Source: Rhopalosiphum padi (taxonomy: Eukaryota; Arthropoda; Insecta; Hemiptera; Aphididae). From it: a DNA stretch of 64,000 nt. Below, piece by piece: positions 39,345 to 50,700 of the stretch (its first letter is position 1; each line of letters begins with the position of its first letter). The stretch is from contig NC_083599.1 of the NCBI RefSeq assembly GCF_020882245.1, positions 55,454,748 to 55,518,747 of the forward strand, in the 5' to 3' direction. The notes below the pieces were generated by a model. That model made no database searches. It worked only from the letters and a program-made list of their open reading frames with translations, and was not told the DNA's origin. Position numbers and translations under genes: made by a program.

Positions 39345-40403
39345 ATGATCTTGGTCAATTGGAAACCGATTACCATCGGGTGTCCGTCCGCGGCTCCGCA
39401 AAAACCGTTGCCGCAGCGGCCGCCCGGCTGTTGTCTGAACGGCAGAGGCGCGTACGTGCACCGGGCGACGAGGCCCAGGGCACTCACGCCGCCACCGATC
39501 ACGTCGCCCATCATGAAGCGCAAGCTCCGCGAGGCCCGTCTCCGGTTGCGGCGCAAAATTAAGTTGGCCGCCGGCGACATGGGCCGGATCCACGTCAGTG
39601 TGCAGTGTGCGCGCGGCCCGTCGGTGCCGCAAACGCTGTCGCGGGGCGTACAGGCGGCCGCGCAGACGGTCCTGACACCGGTCGATCTCGTCAAGCCACT
39701 GGAAGTGATCGTCAAATGCAAGACGGGCTTGGACGCGTACACGCAGGTGACCTACGGCGACCTGCTCGACTTCGAGGCCGAGGTGTCCCTGCTGGCCAAG
39801 GTACTGAACGAAGCCGTTCTAGAACAGGCCGTCGGTACCGTGCTGTACGAGGACGACGCGACAGCGCTCCGGCGCGAACAGGCCGTCTACGTGGCCAAGC
39901 GCCGGGCAGAGCGCATGGAACTGGACCGGCTGAACCGCATCGAAGCCGGCCGGCGGCGCTGTGGACTGCGCGCGCTGGCCTTGGCTGAGCGCGCCGCGCC
40001 CGGGCCGACATTCCAGGCCATCCACGCGCGGGCCATGGCCGACCACTACATGGCCGGTCTGCGGGCTGACGCCCTGGGCCAACTGCAGGCGGCCGGCTAT
40101 CTGACCGCCGACGACCAGCTGGCCGCTTGGATGCAAGACCGATTCCGCGACTGCAATGTGCGCCGCGGTCGCAACGATGTCCGCCTGGACGAGATTATCG
40201 GCGACGTGATCGCCAATCGACCACAGACGTACAGACGGCTCGAAAAACGTCACCCGCGTTTCAAGGAAGATCCGCCGGAAGTCATAGTACCGGACGTTAC
40301 GTTCTCGGACGCCATACTTTCGGAAGAGATCATTGTTGAACGTATAGCCAACGACCATCATGACGACGACGACCACCACAACAACAACAACAACAACTTT
40401 TAA
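39345..40403 (+). CDS. RSPH3: Radial spoke head protein 3 homologue, intronless
   Basis: RSPH3 is the scaffold of the axonemal radial spoke. In well-studied species it dimerises, anchors the spoke stalk to the microtubule doublet, and carries amphipathic helices that dock RIIa and DPY-30 domain partners. In an insect it should act in the sperm flagellum. The 352-residue product carries the family core: TQVTYGDLLDFEAEVSLLAK (residues about 133-152), an acidic helix EQAVGTVLYEDDATALRREQ (about 160-179), a charged coiled-coil-like helix to about 205, then FQAIHARAMADHYMAGL and the AGYLT block (about 223-254). The tail is a run of His, Asp and Asn. The start is the ATG at 39345 (G at -3); the frame is open back to 39288, so a short upstream extension or upstream exon is possible. 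The gene has no introns and is far more GC-rich than its surroundings. Long frames on the other strand and in other phases here are shadows. Confidence 0.88.
   Translation: MILVNWKPITIGCPSAAPQKPLPQRPPGCCLNGRGAYVHRATRPRALTPPPITSPIMKRKLREARLRLRRKIKLAAGDMGRIHVSVQCARGPSVPQTLSRGVQAAAQTVLTPVDLVKPLEVIVKCKTGLDAYTQVTYGDLLDFEAEVSLLAKVLNEAVLEQAVGTVLYEDDATALRREQAVYVAKRRAERMELDRLNRIEAGRRRCGLRALALAERAAPGPTFQAIHARAMADHYMAGLRADALGQLQAAGYLTADDQLAAWMQDRFRDCNVRRGRNDVRLDEIIGDVIANRPQTYRRLEKRHPRFKEDPPEVIVPDVTFSDAILSEEIIVERIANDHHDDDDHHNNNNNNF
40358..40400 (+). repeat. CAT/GAC/AAC triplet tract coding for the RSPH3 tail
   Basis: The last 15 codons are triplet-repeat-like: two His, four Asp, two His, six Asn and a final Phe. 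It looks like triplet slippage at the 3' end of the gene. The AAC run is six codons and may vary in length between individuals. Confidence 0.75.
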
Positions 40404-40465
40404 TAAGTGTATATAGTACGATTATAAGTATAATAACGCGTCGCTAGTGATCGATTAAAATTAAA

Positions 40466-40471
40466 AATAAA
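40466..40471 (+). terminator. Probable poly(A) signal of RSPH3
   Basis: AATAAA lies 63 nt after the stop codon and is followed within 30-50 nt by a T-rich stretch. This gives a short 3' UTR. A further AATAAA is at about 40759. Confidence 0.55.
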
Positions 40472-40663
40472 AACCCATATAATATATTAACTTCCGTCAT
40501 TTTTTTCCAAAAGAATCAATTGATTCACCTTGAATAGTTAAATGCGTTCAGATTCTGAGTGTTTACATTAGGTACGAGAAGATATAAAATGTGTACCTAG
40601 CTATGCTTTAGTGTTTACGCTGTTTAAAGTGTATTTATAAAAAAAATTATTTATTGTTTAGAC

Positions 40664-40695
40664 AACTTTTCGAGGCAGTGACAACTCGAAAAGTT
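40664..40695 (+). other. Perfect hairpin downstream of RSPH3
   Basis: AACTTTTCGAG (40664-40674) and CTCGAAAAGTT (40685-40695) form a perfect 11-bp stem with a 10-nt loop. It lies about 190 nt beyond the first poly(A) signal and before the second, so it could be within a longer 3' UTR or be unrelated. Confidence 0.5.
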
Positions 40696-40699
40696 TCAT

Positions 40700-43600
40700 A
40701 CATCAGCCACTAAAATATTTACAGTATATTATTATATTATATTTTATAGATATAGAGCAATAAACGAACATAGCGATCATATATACTTAAGAGTTTGGTT
40801 GTTTTCGAATAAATCTGTTATTGCTTTTGTATATTAATAAATTATTTTTATATAACCATATAAATATAATATTATAAATCATATGTATATAATGTATAAA
40901 TATTATGTATATCCACTATTCACATTTATTAGGTAACGAAAAGCGTGTTTTCTTTAATTATAATTTAATGATATTATGCCGTTCTATTTGACGTTTGTGG
41001 CATGTGTTCACTATGAAAAAATATAACATAACATAATATACAATAATGCAATAATAAATGTAAGTTCTGTAAAACCCATATATTTTAATTTTGTTTGAGA
41101 ATAAAGGGGTTAACAACAACTGTAGTCTGTAGACTGAGAAAATGCGTTGAACCATTATAATTACTATACGATATCAAAACACACCTGCATGCAGCAGTTA
41201 AACAACATGAAACCACCCGTTTATTTTATTCGTTGTAAATTATATCCATGAATATAGCAGATGCTAAATATAACCGTTTTTTCTATGATAATTTAGGATT
41301 TCGTGATTTTTGCTAAAAACATTTCCGCAACTAGTTTTGAATATACCTACATATTCGAGTAAAATATTATTGGCAAAAAATATCAAAATAGTTTAATTTA
41401 TAAATATTAAATTAGTAAATCACTTGCTCTTTTAATAACTACGAAAATATACAGTTATCATATTTAATTTAACAAAATATGACTATATGGGAGTGAATAA
41501 TAAACATGATTTCACCAACCGCAATAAATTAAACGAGTATAACATTCTTACGATGATCACTTTTGGACACAGTAATACATAATTTATACCATTAAAAATA
41601 CTAATACGAACGACTAAATACTATATATCAATACGTAAGTATATGAATCATAATTTAAGTTACCTAAATGTCATTAACTATTATTTAGTAATTGTGTAAA
41701 TATTTAATATTTATTCATTCATTTAGTTATGAATTATAAATGTTAATTAATTAATTACCAGTAATTTTATTAAAATACGTTATTTACTAGCGACACAGGT
41801 TTATTTGAGTATAAAAGAGCACATCGTAATAATTATATTTAAGGAGTCTGGTACTTATTTATTTTCTTACTAAGAAAATAAGAATGAACCATGCACAAAA
41901 TAGCAGATTTTCTTTCAGCATAATACTTCAATTTTCATGCAAGTTATAAATTAGTATTTAAAATATTACAATTTACAATTTTAAGATGCTCATAAGTTGC
42001 TAAACATTTTAATATCATAAAAAAATGAACGTATGAACAATGAACGTATAAACACAAACAATGTTCTTGATTTAAATTTTGATTATAAGCCAATTAATTC
42101 ACTCCAATATTAAATCTAATGATCCAAGATTGATTCTGCTGGACGTAAATTCTGTTTAAGAGAGAAAACAAGTAGTGCGCTGCACCCTCTTAACATTTTA
42201 ACTTGTATTATAACATTAACATGTTCTTTATATTATTTAACTGAGCCTAAATGTTTTTCGACTCATTTATATTTAATTTATTACTAATTTTATAATATTG
42301 CACCGGGCTCGTAACACCTATAATATTAATTGGTGGTACATTAAAGAAAGTATTATAGTACAAGTTACTAGTTAGGTTACGTACTAATATTCTTCGATAA
42401 TATTGTCTTCATTTTAATGTTTGGAGTTATCTACCATTATACTTAAATTATAACTTAAGAGTAGTGCGAGTACCAAATTATGTTTGTTTTTCCTGATGTA
42501 CCTATATTAACGCCAATTACTATAACTAGTGTACAATATTATACTTACTATTCATTATATTATGCATACTAAAACGTTCATAATTATGTAGGATGTAATT
42601 TTAAAATAGATTATAAATAGTAACTGTGCACAGTGCACACTAATAAACTATACACATAATTATATATCACTAATGAAAAGTGGAAAGAACGATTGATTAT
42701 TGTTTATCATTTAAAATGTGACTTTAAGCAATTTCATTTAAATATGGTGATATAACGAAAATAACACATAAATAACTAAGTCAATAAAGATTTTAACTAT
42801 CGTTTGAAATAGGTAAGACTTTGCTAACGTAAAGTAAATGCCATTAATACAATAAAACACGACATTTTGATATTTTATTGCTAACTTAAACGCTATCTTC
42901 GTATATATTATACGTCGTTAGCTGTTGCTTAAACTATTTCAACTTTATTAAAACAGTAATCGACAATACATATAATACAAATTACAATAATACAAACTAT
43001 GGATTATTACCCTTATAAATTCAAATGTTTATACGTTGAATATATCCTAAATATATTGGCTTAGAAAAAAAAATGTTTAAAAAGAATTCTCAAATAAATT
43101 TGATGAATTTACTTGTATCAGTATTTGTATAATTGCCTTCAATAATATACTAGTAATTAGAAAGATAAATGACTTTGTCAAGAAATCTTAACAGTAAAAA
43201 AATTTAAAAAAAAAACAACAATAATATAATGTAGTAATAAATAACTCTTAGTTAACTACATTGTTTCGATGTCACTTAAAATAAAAGGTTCCAGGAAAAC
43301 TCTAAGGAAAACTCATTTTCTTTAAGCGCATAATAGGATATCATCAAGGCTTATGCAAGTATCATATAAACAAATGTTGTTTTTTTTTTTTAATAATATT
43401 TATGACATTTTTTTCGTTGAATAATTTGAAAACAATTTACTTTCTAAAAACTCAAGATTCTTTTTTATGGGTAATAATTAATAAATGTGCAGAAAAACAC
43501 GCAAGTAAACCACAAGCATTATATGTAACATTATTGTGTATATATAAACTTATAAATGTCATTATTTGATTGCACTAGTATACATTATATACAATGAATG
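40700..43600. other. AT-rich intergenic or intronic DNA
   Basis: No gene, RNA gene or clear transposon end seen. Confidence 0.6.
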
Positions 43601-43800
43601 AATGTCTGTGAAAAAAATGGTGTCCGCGAACAACGAATTGGCAAACGCATCGCACACCCCCTTTTATAAAAGAGGCAGGGACCGAAGTTCCGATGAGATG
43701 GGTCCATCCCAAACGACTTGCGCACAGTACACAAACACCGCAGCATCACACAGCCGCACCCTATTCACCGGACTATAATAACGAAAATGGCGTTCGGAAT
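43600..43800. promoter_or_regulatory. GC-rich islet with palindromic TATA box
   Basis: In a long AT-rich region, about 190 bp are CG-rich and contain CTTTTATAAAAG (43661-43672), a perfect palindrome that is also a strong TATA box. Downstream on the plus strand there is an ATG in good context (AACGAAAATGGCG at about 43787). Because the TATA box is symmetrical, transcription could run either way. No second exon was identified. Confidence 0.35.
43617..43778 (+). CDS. Short unassigned open frame (53 aa)
   Basis: An ATG with A at -3 and G at +4 opens a frame of 53 codons ending TAA at 43776-43778. The peptide begins MVSANNELANASHTPFYKRG and is polar, with no signal peptide or membrane segment. 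It spans the TATA-like palindrome, so either the TATA box or this frame is likely to be fortuitous. No family is recognised. Confidence 0.15.
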   Translation: MVSANNELANASHTPFYKRGRDRSSDEMGPSQTTCAQYTNTAASHSRTLFTGL

Positions 43801-45291
43801 GCATTATAATATTAATTGTGTTTACCTATATACACTAAGTGAACCAAAATATTAATAAAAACGTTTATCTAAATATATCTCCTCCACAATCAAAATGTCG
43901 CTATATTATGCTTATCGCTCACTAATTTATTATAAGTACGAAGTGATCCATTTAAAGGTAAACAAAAAAAAGGTTTAAAGGTCAAAAAATTAATGACATT
44001 TTTTGGAAATTTTATTATGCAAAACCAGTTTTTGATTAAATCGATATTTTGTATAATTTAAAAAAAAATTAGCCATAAAGGTTCAAATGTTCAGCAAATA
44101 TTCATATTAACAATTAACATTCAATAGATATGACATAATATTTTGTTTCTTGTTCTATTTATAGATAATTTAAATTGTTGACTTTTTTAGTTATGATTTT
44201 AATTTAAGTTTGATAAAATCTTTGTTTTTAAGTAAAAAATTGTTTTCGGCAATTTTATTTTTTAATCACTTCAATTTTTGTAAAGAAAAAATTCTAATGA
44301 GTTTCGATAAAATTAGCATTTACTTTCAAAAAACACCGTGTGTAATCTGTATATAACATATTTATACGTTATATAACTTATAAGAATAACCATTCAACGA
44401 TAACGATACCACGGTGGTATACCAATTGGAAATATTATGTAGAATTATGGTTATTTGAAACTATTGATATTAATAGATCCAAGCACTTTAATGTCCAACA
44501 CAGCTCATTATTTAAAAATATCGTAAATTTTTAATAACATTTAAAAAAAATATTGGTGTTCAATGTTTAATTTAATTTAAAAATATACTTAATAGGTACT
44601 TATGAGTTATGATTAATACTATTATATCGTTCAAGAAGTCAATTCTGTTATAAAAACCTATTGAACGGAAAACAATGTAAACAGCGCGTATTTATATATT
44701 ATAATTTATAACTTGGGTACTTACCTAGAACAGAATCTGTGACATTGCCTCACTATAGTGTACATAATATTATAATATGCATAGGCACATAATGTATATT
44801 ATTAACTTATTCAAATAAAGTAAAATTCTCACTGAAAACGTCTTCATTGCTATACTTACAGCTGTCAAAGACGTTATTTGCATTGCACCAACATAAGGTA
44901 TAATATTATGTATAGGTACATTTGCATTTGCGCAATAAAAATCGTTAACTAGTTAACTAGTACTTATAGTTATACATGTAATACCTAGGTACATGTAGTT
45001 TGACCTTAACTGATCTTTTGTTTTGGCCCGCGACGGTGGAGCGACAATTCTCGATAATTTAATTTAATATGTTTTATTCATTTTTCTTTGTTATCACTTA
45101 CATACGTATCAATAATACCTTGGTATTAGTTATCTATTTATATATTAAATTATAATACGTTTTATTTGACATTTTTTTAGTTGCCTACAATGTCCTAATA
45201 GAATACACACTTTTATATATTATAAAATTAAAATTAACCAATATGAAATATTCATCACGTTCAACAATTTTCTACTCTGTCCAAAATATTA
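43801..45291. other. AT-rich DNA, no gene seen
   Basis: No gene is supported. A good minus-strand donor (TTCTAG then GTAAGTACC) at about 44723 lacks a convincing exon in front of it. Confidence 0.5.
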
Positions 45292-45700
45292 TACAGAGTG
45301 ATTCATCAAGCCTATCTAATCCCATTTTTTTTTATATTTAAATATATTTGTACAATATCAAAGACCTAGGTTTTATAATTGTATTTTCTAAATTTTTTAA
45401 ATTATAAGTACTATATTACACTAAATTAACTATATTTTAAACTATGCTTTTAGTTGTTTATATTTTTTATACCATTTAAGGAGAGTACTATGGTCTATGG
45501 CGATACTAACTTTTTTTTAAATGAGTATTACTATTTCTTTCCCATCAATTGTTCAACAGCTTACTCTTTTGAAAATGTTAATTTTTATAAATCGAAATTA
45601 AAAATTAATAGATTTTAAGTATATTAATAATGTTAATACTGTTACTTAATAGATATGAATATATGATACAATCAAAGGAGGGCTATAATTATTTTATAAT
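45292..45700 (+). repeat. MITE family A, left end and interior
   Basis: The left terminus TACAGAGTGATTCATCAAGC is the cleanest copy of the family end in the window. The following AT-rich interior resembles other copies, but I could not find the matching right end, so the right limit is approximate. Confidence 0.5.
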
Positions 45701-46860
45701 TATCTTTTTTATTGATAAATATAAAAAACCTTTAAAAATAGTGCTAAAAACCCTTCCCCGGATGACTATATAAATTATAATATTGTAATAAGCCCGCTTT
45801 AATTATTTCAATATTTATTTTCTCAGTTGAAATACAAATATCTATATAATTGCAATAACAGAATTTCTTAAAAGTGTATTATGATATACATGATATTATG
45901 ACAATAACAGTTTTGTAATACTAAAAGCTGCTCAGGCACGTAATTTAAGAGAGCGATAGGAGCTATCCCCCTCAAAGATCGTATTTTAGTAACTTATAAT
46001 TAATAAAAAAATTATTTTTTAAGCCTCAACTATTCTGAAAAAGGTTAATAACTCCCCCCTCCAAAAAAAACATCTATTTATGTGCCTAAAGTTGCTTCGA
46101 TCTTAGTAAACTTAAACCAAATGAATCAAAATTTGTTTCAAAATCAAAATCCATCTAACCTAAGTCTCATTTATTTTTTCAGGTTACAATCATTATTTTA
46201 TGTCATTTTGAGTGGCTTAGGAGCAGTGACCATAATAATTATCGACATATACTTGAGAGTACAGATGTGCACCGACTATAAATAAACTGAAGATAATTTA
46301 GTTGTCACACACTGACAAACCACCAAAATACTGTCAATTAAATTTGCTTGTTCGTAGTGTATAAGGAGGTACGTACTTTATTAGTTTATTTTTCTCTTTA
46401 AAAAATTAAAACACAACTGAATTCATGTTCTTTAACTATACATATTATTTAACCATAACTTTATATTATTATAAGCTATATAATACTATCATTGGTTATA
46501 GATAGTATAATATAGTATATGGCTATTGATGTATGAATATTGAATACCAAAATATTGGTTCTGAAAGGAATTCAAAAATGTATAAGTCTTACAATATATT
46601 TTTATTTTTAATAGACTAGGAAAGTTATTGAAAATAATACATTTAATTAAATACTTGTTAACCAATAAAAAAAAGAAAGAATTTTAAAAACGCATTGATT
46701 TTTAAATACCTTTTTAATCATAAATTATGACAGTTCCTATATGATAAAATATGCTAATTATGGTAACATGAAAATTGTTTAAAACTAGATAAGTCAAAAG
46801 TGGTAGGGAATATAATATATATATATATATATATATAATTGAGTGTTAGATCATAAATAA
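45701..46860. other. AT-rich DNA, no gene seen
   Basis: The 67-codon frame at 46082-46285 is unassigned. A (TA)n run lies at 46815-46837. Confidence 0.55.
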
Positions 46861-46864
46861 AAAA

Positions 46865-47735
46865 AGTGGGCAAGTGGGTCACTATAATGGATTTGTTAAA
46901 TTTGAATGCAATGACGGGTATCATTGTATACGAAAAACGATTCTGAATGGCGATGATTTGTAAGTCAATGATAATTAGTTGGATATATTATATTATTACC
47001 TATATTTAAACTGTAATATATTGTTATTTTACGCGATTTCGTAAAAAATTAAATTTCATACGCTCATAAAAGTTTTTCTATATTGACGTTAGAATTTTTT
47101 TTTTACAGTCACTTGAAAGAAAACTTATGGATAACCTTGTATTGGGTTTTTTAACCTTAGGTATAAATAACAAATATTTTTAGAATTTTCAACTTTAAAA
47201 TTCCTTGCAAATTTTCTTAATTTTGATATATTTTGTAAACACTTAAACTTTACATGCTTATAAACGAAAATTGTGACTAACGATTTTTGATTTTTTTTAC
47301 TGCGATAAGTACAATTTATAATGAACCTTGTATTAAATTTTAAAGAAGTTTTGAATAGATAAATTTTTTATAGGCATTTCAAACAAAAAAAATTAGAAAA
47401 ATCGTAAATGGATAACACTAATATAAATTTGGTGAAAATTTCAAATATTTAAAATGATTCGTTTTTGAGTTACAGCAAAATCAAAAAATTGATTTTGTCG
47501 AAAAGTAGTTATGCGTAAAAATTCCCGTTTCCCGACGCTTTTAAAAACTACTGGACATTTTTTACTTTTAACTCCCCAAAGTACCAACTAGATGAATTTT
47601 CCTATTCAAAGAGGGACTGAAGTCAAAAATCGAAGCATTATTACTACTCCAAAACGTGATGACAGACACAAAAAAAAAAAAACACACATCATTGTAAAAT
47701 CAATACATTCATCATTCCGTTCAGAATCTAAAAAT
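46865..47735 (+). mobile_element. Dispersed aphid repeat with inverted ends
   Basis: GATTCTGAATGG (46939-46950) and CCGTTCAGAATC (47717-47728) are inverse matches at eleven of twelve positions. The interior contains strings such as CGTTTTTGAGTTACAGC, AGTTATGCGTAAAAATTCCC and TTCAAAGAGGGACTGAAGTC that I recognise as a very common dispersed repeat of aphid genomes. The 64-codon frame at 47592-47786 lies inside it and is not a host gene. The element probably belongs to a DNA-transposon-derived class; its outer limits are approximate. Confidence 0.65.
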
Positions 47736-50700
47736 ATCATTGAAAATAATTTAAGGTATATTTGTGGTGTTACTAGGGTTAGATAAAAGTAAGAAATAAT
47801 GCATATGAGTTAGTTGGAAGTAAGATTAATAATAGTAAAAATAAGAGAAGTGAGAAGAATGTTTAGACCTTAAATACTTAAAATTAAAAATTTTCCAATG
47901 TTTTTCGAAATAATCAAATAATACCAACTAAAAATAAACATAGAAAAACATAAAATTTACGCGCATATTAGTTTGATTTATCAGTCGACAAAATTGTTTT
48001 TAATATTTTTTTGTATAGTTCATAATCAAATACCCATAGACACTTAAAATGTTCACTAAATATTTAAGTTTTCTACCTTTCTAAACACGGTATAATTTTC
48101 AAATTTTTTTGCTCTTTTTTGTTATTCTTAGGTATTTAAAATGTTCGATTAATGTATCATAAAATTATTGTTTATTAATAAAAAAGCTTGAATATTTAGT
48201 ACGAAATTCCTCATAATGTGATTGAAATGTTTTGAATTATGATATAATAGTTAAAATTGTCAAAGAAAAAATCATTATAGTTATATATTGTTTAAATATT
48301 ATTTAATATTATGTCAATATTAAAATTTTTAATGTCTTTAAACAAAACCAATTGTGTCCATTTTTAGAATACTTACTATAAGAAAAACGTATGAAAAATC
48401 TTAACGTTTTAGGTATTTAGCTTGTAGATTTGTATGACATTTCTTTACATATTCACGCGATTTTGATAAGTTATGTATAAAATTTTAATTTTCAGCGTCT
48501 AGGAAAAAATTGAAACAATGTATTTCCCATATTTTTAATTGTTGTATGGGACTTGCATTATTACAGAAAACTTAAAAATATTTATATAAACTTTATACTA
48601 TATTATGACCTATAGTATAGGTAATATAATCATGGAAAATTAGTATACATACCATATACTTATGGACAAATAAATAAACTAATAGTAATGTGCCTACCTA
48701 AATAAATTATCCTTAAAAATAATAGTTCACACGTCTCCGCTGAGTATTATCTTTTGTATGCAATTATTTATCATTTATTTCAAATGAATTATCATTATTG
48801 TGAGTAGTGACCTATATACTTAATGAGGTACCTACATACTCAAAGTACACTCGAAACATATTACTATAGGTATAAAGCAGAACAATCACGTTTTTTTTTT
48901 TTTTATCTAATGCTATTCACGTCTATTTTAAAATACATTTTATTGAAATTTACAGCTATTCAGAATTCATCGTGCCTATACTTTGAACATATAAGGTACC
49001 TACTTTACCTGAAGCTACTATATTGAACTCTAACCACGGTATATCGCAATTCGCAATGTCGCGGAAATCAGCGGCTGTGATGATCGTGTTGTATATACCA
49101 ATAAATATAATAATATTATATGAAATAATAATACCTAACGGAAGTTTGACTTGTAAAAAGAAAACTACTTTTTAAACGTACTACCATAACGAGTAAGTAT
49201 ATAATATAATAAATACATATTATATTGCTAATATTAACTATTTTATAAATTCCATTTTATCGTAATATTATCGTTAAAAATCATTTATACAATGATGTAA
49301 GATTATAAGATATGCTGGGTATATAATATATTCAATGACTTTAAATCAAAGTATAATATACGAAGAAGAAAACGATATATTAGTATGCAGAACCGTAACT
49401 AGGGCTTGGCGAAACTGGCCAGGGCAAGGGGCGTAAAAGCCGAAATAAAATATGCCTTATATGTTATTAGGTATTAATATATTAATAATACATATTTTAT
49501 TTATAATATGCGCTAAATAGTTTTACTATTTATTAATATAAATCATAAATATAGGGCAATTTAGGCTATATTCAATAATACACAATATAACTAATATAAG
49601 TATATATTTAGTATACAAATATTACAAAATGCTTACGATATAAAATATATGCTGTTATAATATTACGCTGAGTGATAGAAATAGTTTTGAACATTGATTT
49701 GCATTATTTAAGTATTATTATTAAATATAAGATATCTTATGTTAACTCCCACCTTCACCAAATACATTTTTTTCAAATAAGATACAGCTGTTTGAATGTT
49801 AATTCGATTTGGTTTAATTATTGTTTTTTATGTTAACAAACTAATGTTTTTAATATTTTATATAATTTTAACTTAAAGTTAATCGATAACAATAATACCT
49901 AACTAACAAATAATAACGACTTCTTAAGTACCTATACTAGATATTTTTATTATTGTATATAATTATTTTATCAAAACCTAGATTACAACATATTATTGTA
50001 AGTAAATTCATTTCATTTTGAATAGTTACAATAATAAACAACTCATGTGCACCATAGAATTTTTTCTAGAACTTCCTTTTATGAACTTATAAAATATGAA
50101 TATATTGTCGGGAGTTGAATTTTGAATCCTATTTTTAACTTTAAAAACAGCGAAAATATATTAAATGACTAGGAGCCCTGATGGACCTTTCCACGGCTTT
50201 GATTCTATGTATATTGATATATTGTATATTGTATAAAATATAATATAATATACTTACAGACTACAGGCTACAATATGCATTATGCATACTGTCAATATTG
50301 TCATACTAACCTACCTATTGTCAACTGTCATAACTTAAGTCCGGATTTGTATGTACTAAAAACCTTTAAATATGCATAAAAAAAAATCCTTAAAATGTTC
50401 AGAAACATGCAAAAATATGCTCTTATTCTAAAAGTATATGCATTCATATATAATTTTTATTTTGTTCATTTTATGTATAAAAACCAATTAAACTTAATAA
50501 GAAATGACGTGGTCTATTATATTATACAATCTACTGTTTAAATAAAGTAGAAATACTGCTATAGTGCTATGAAATTTAGGCATTTTTAACGCAGATCACG
50601 AAACGATGTTTATACGTTTAGACGTTTAGACGTCTGGAGTGGTTCGCCGCTATTCACTAAAGATTTATGTGCAACTTGCATAGATATAAGACTAACAATT

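Noticed and set aside
39206..39742. Long minus-strand frames overlapping RSPH3 (178 and 137 codons), and 39819-40379 (-)
   Set aside because: They lie antisense to a confidently identified protein in GC-rich DNA, where all frames tend to stay open, and they show no family resemblance.
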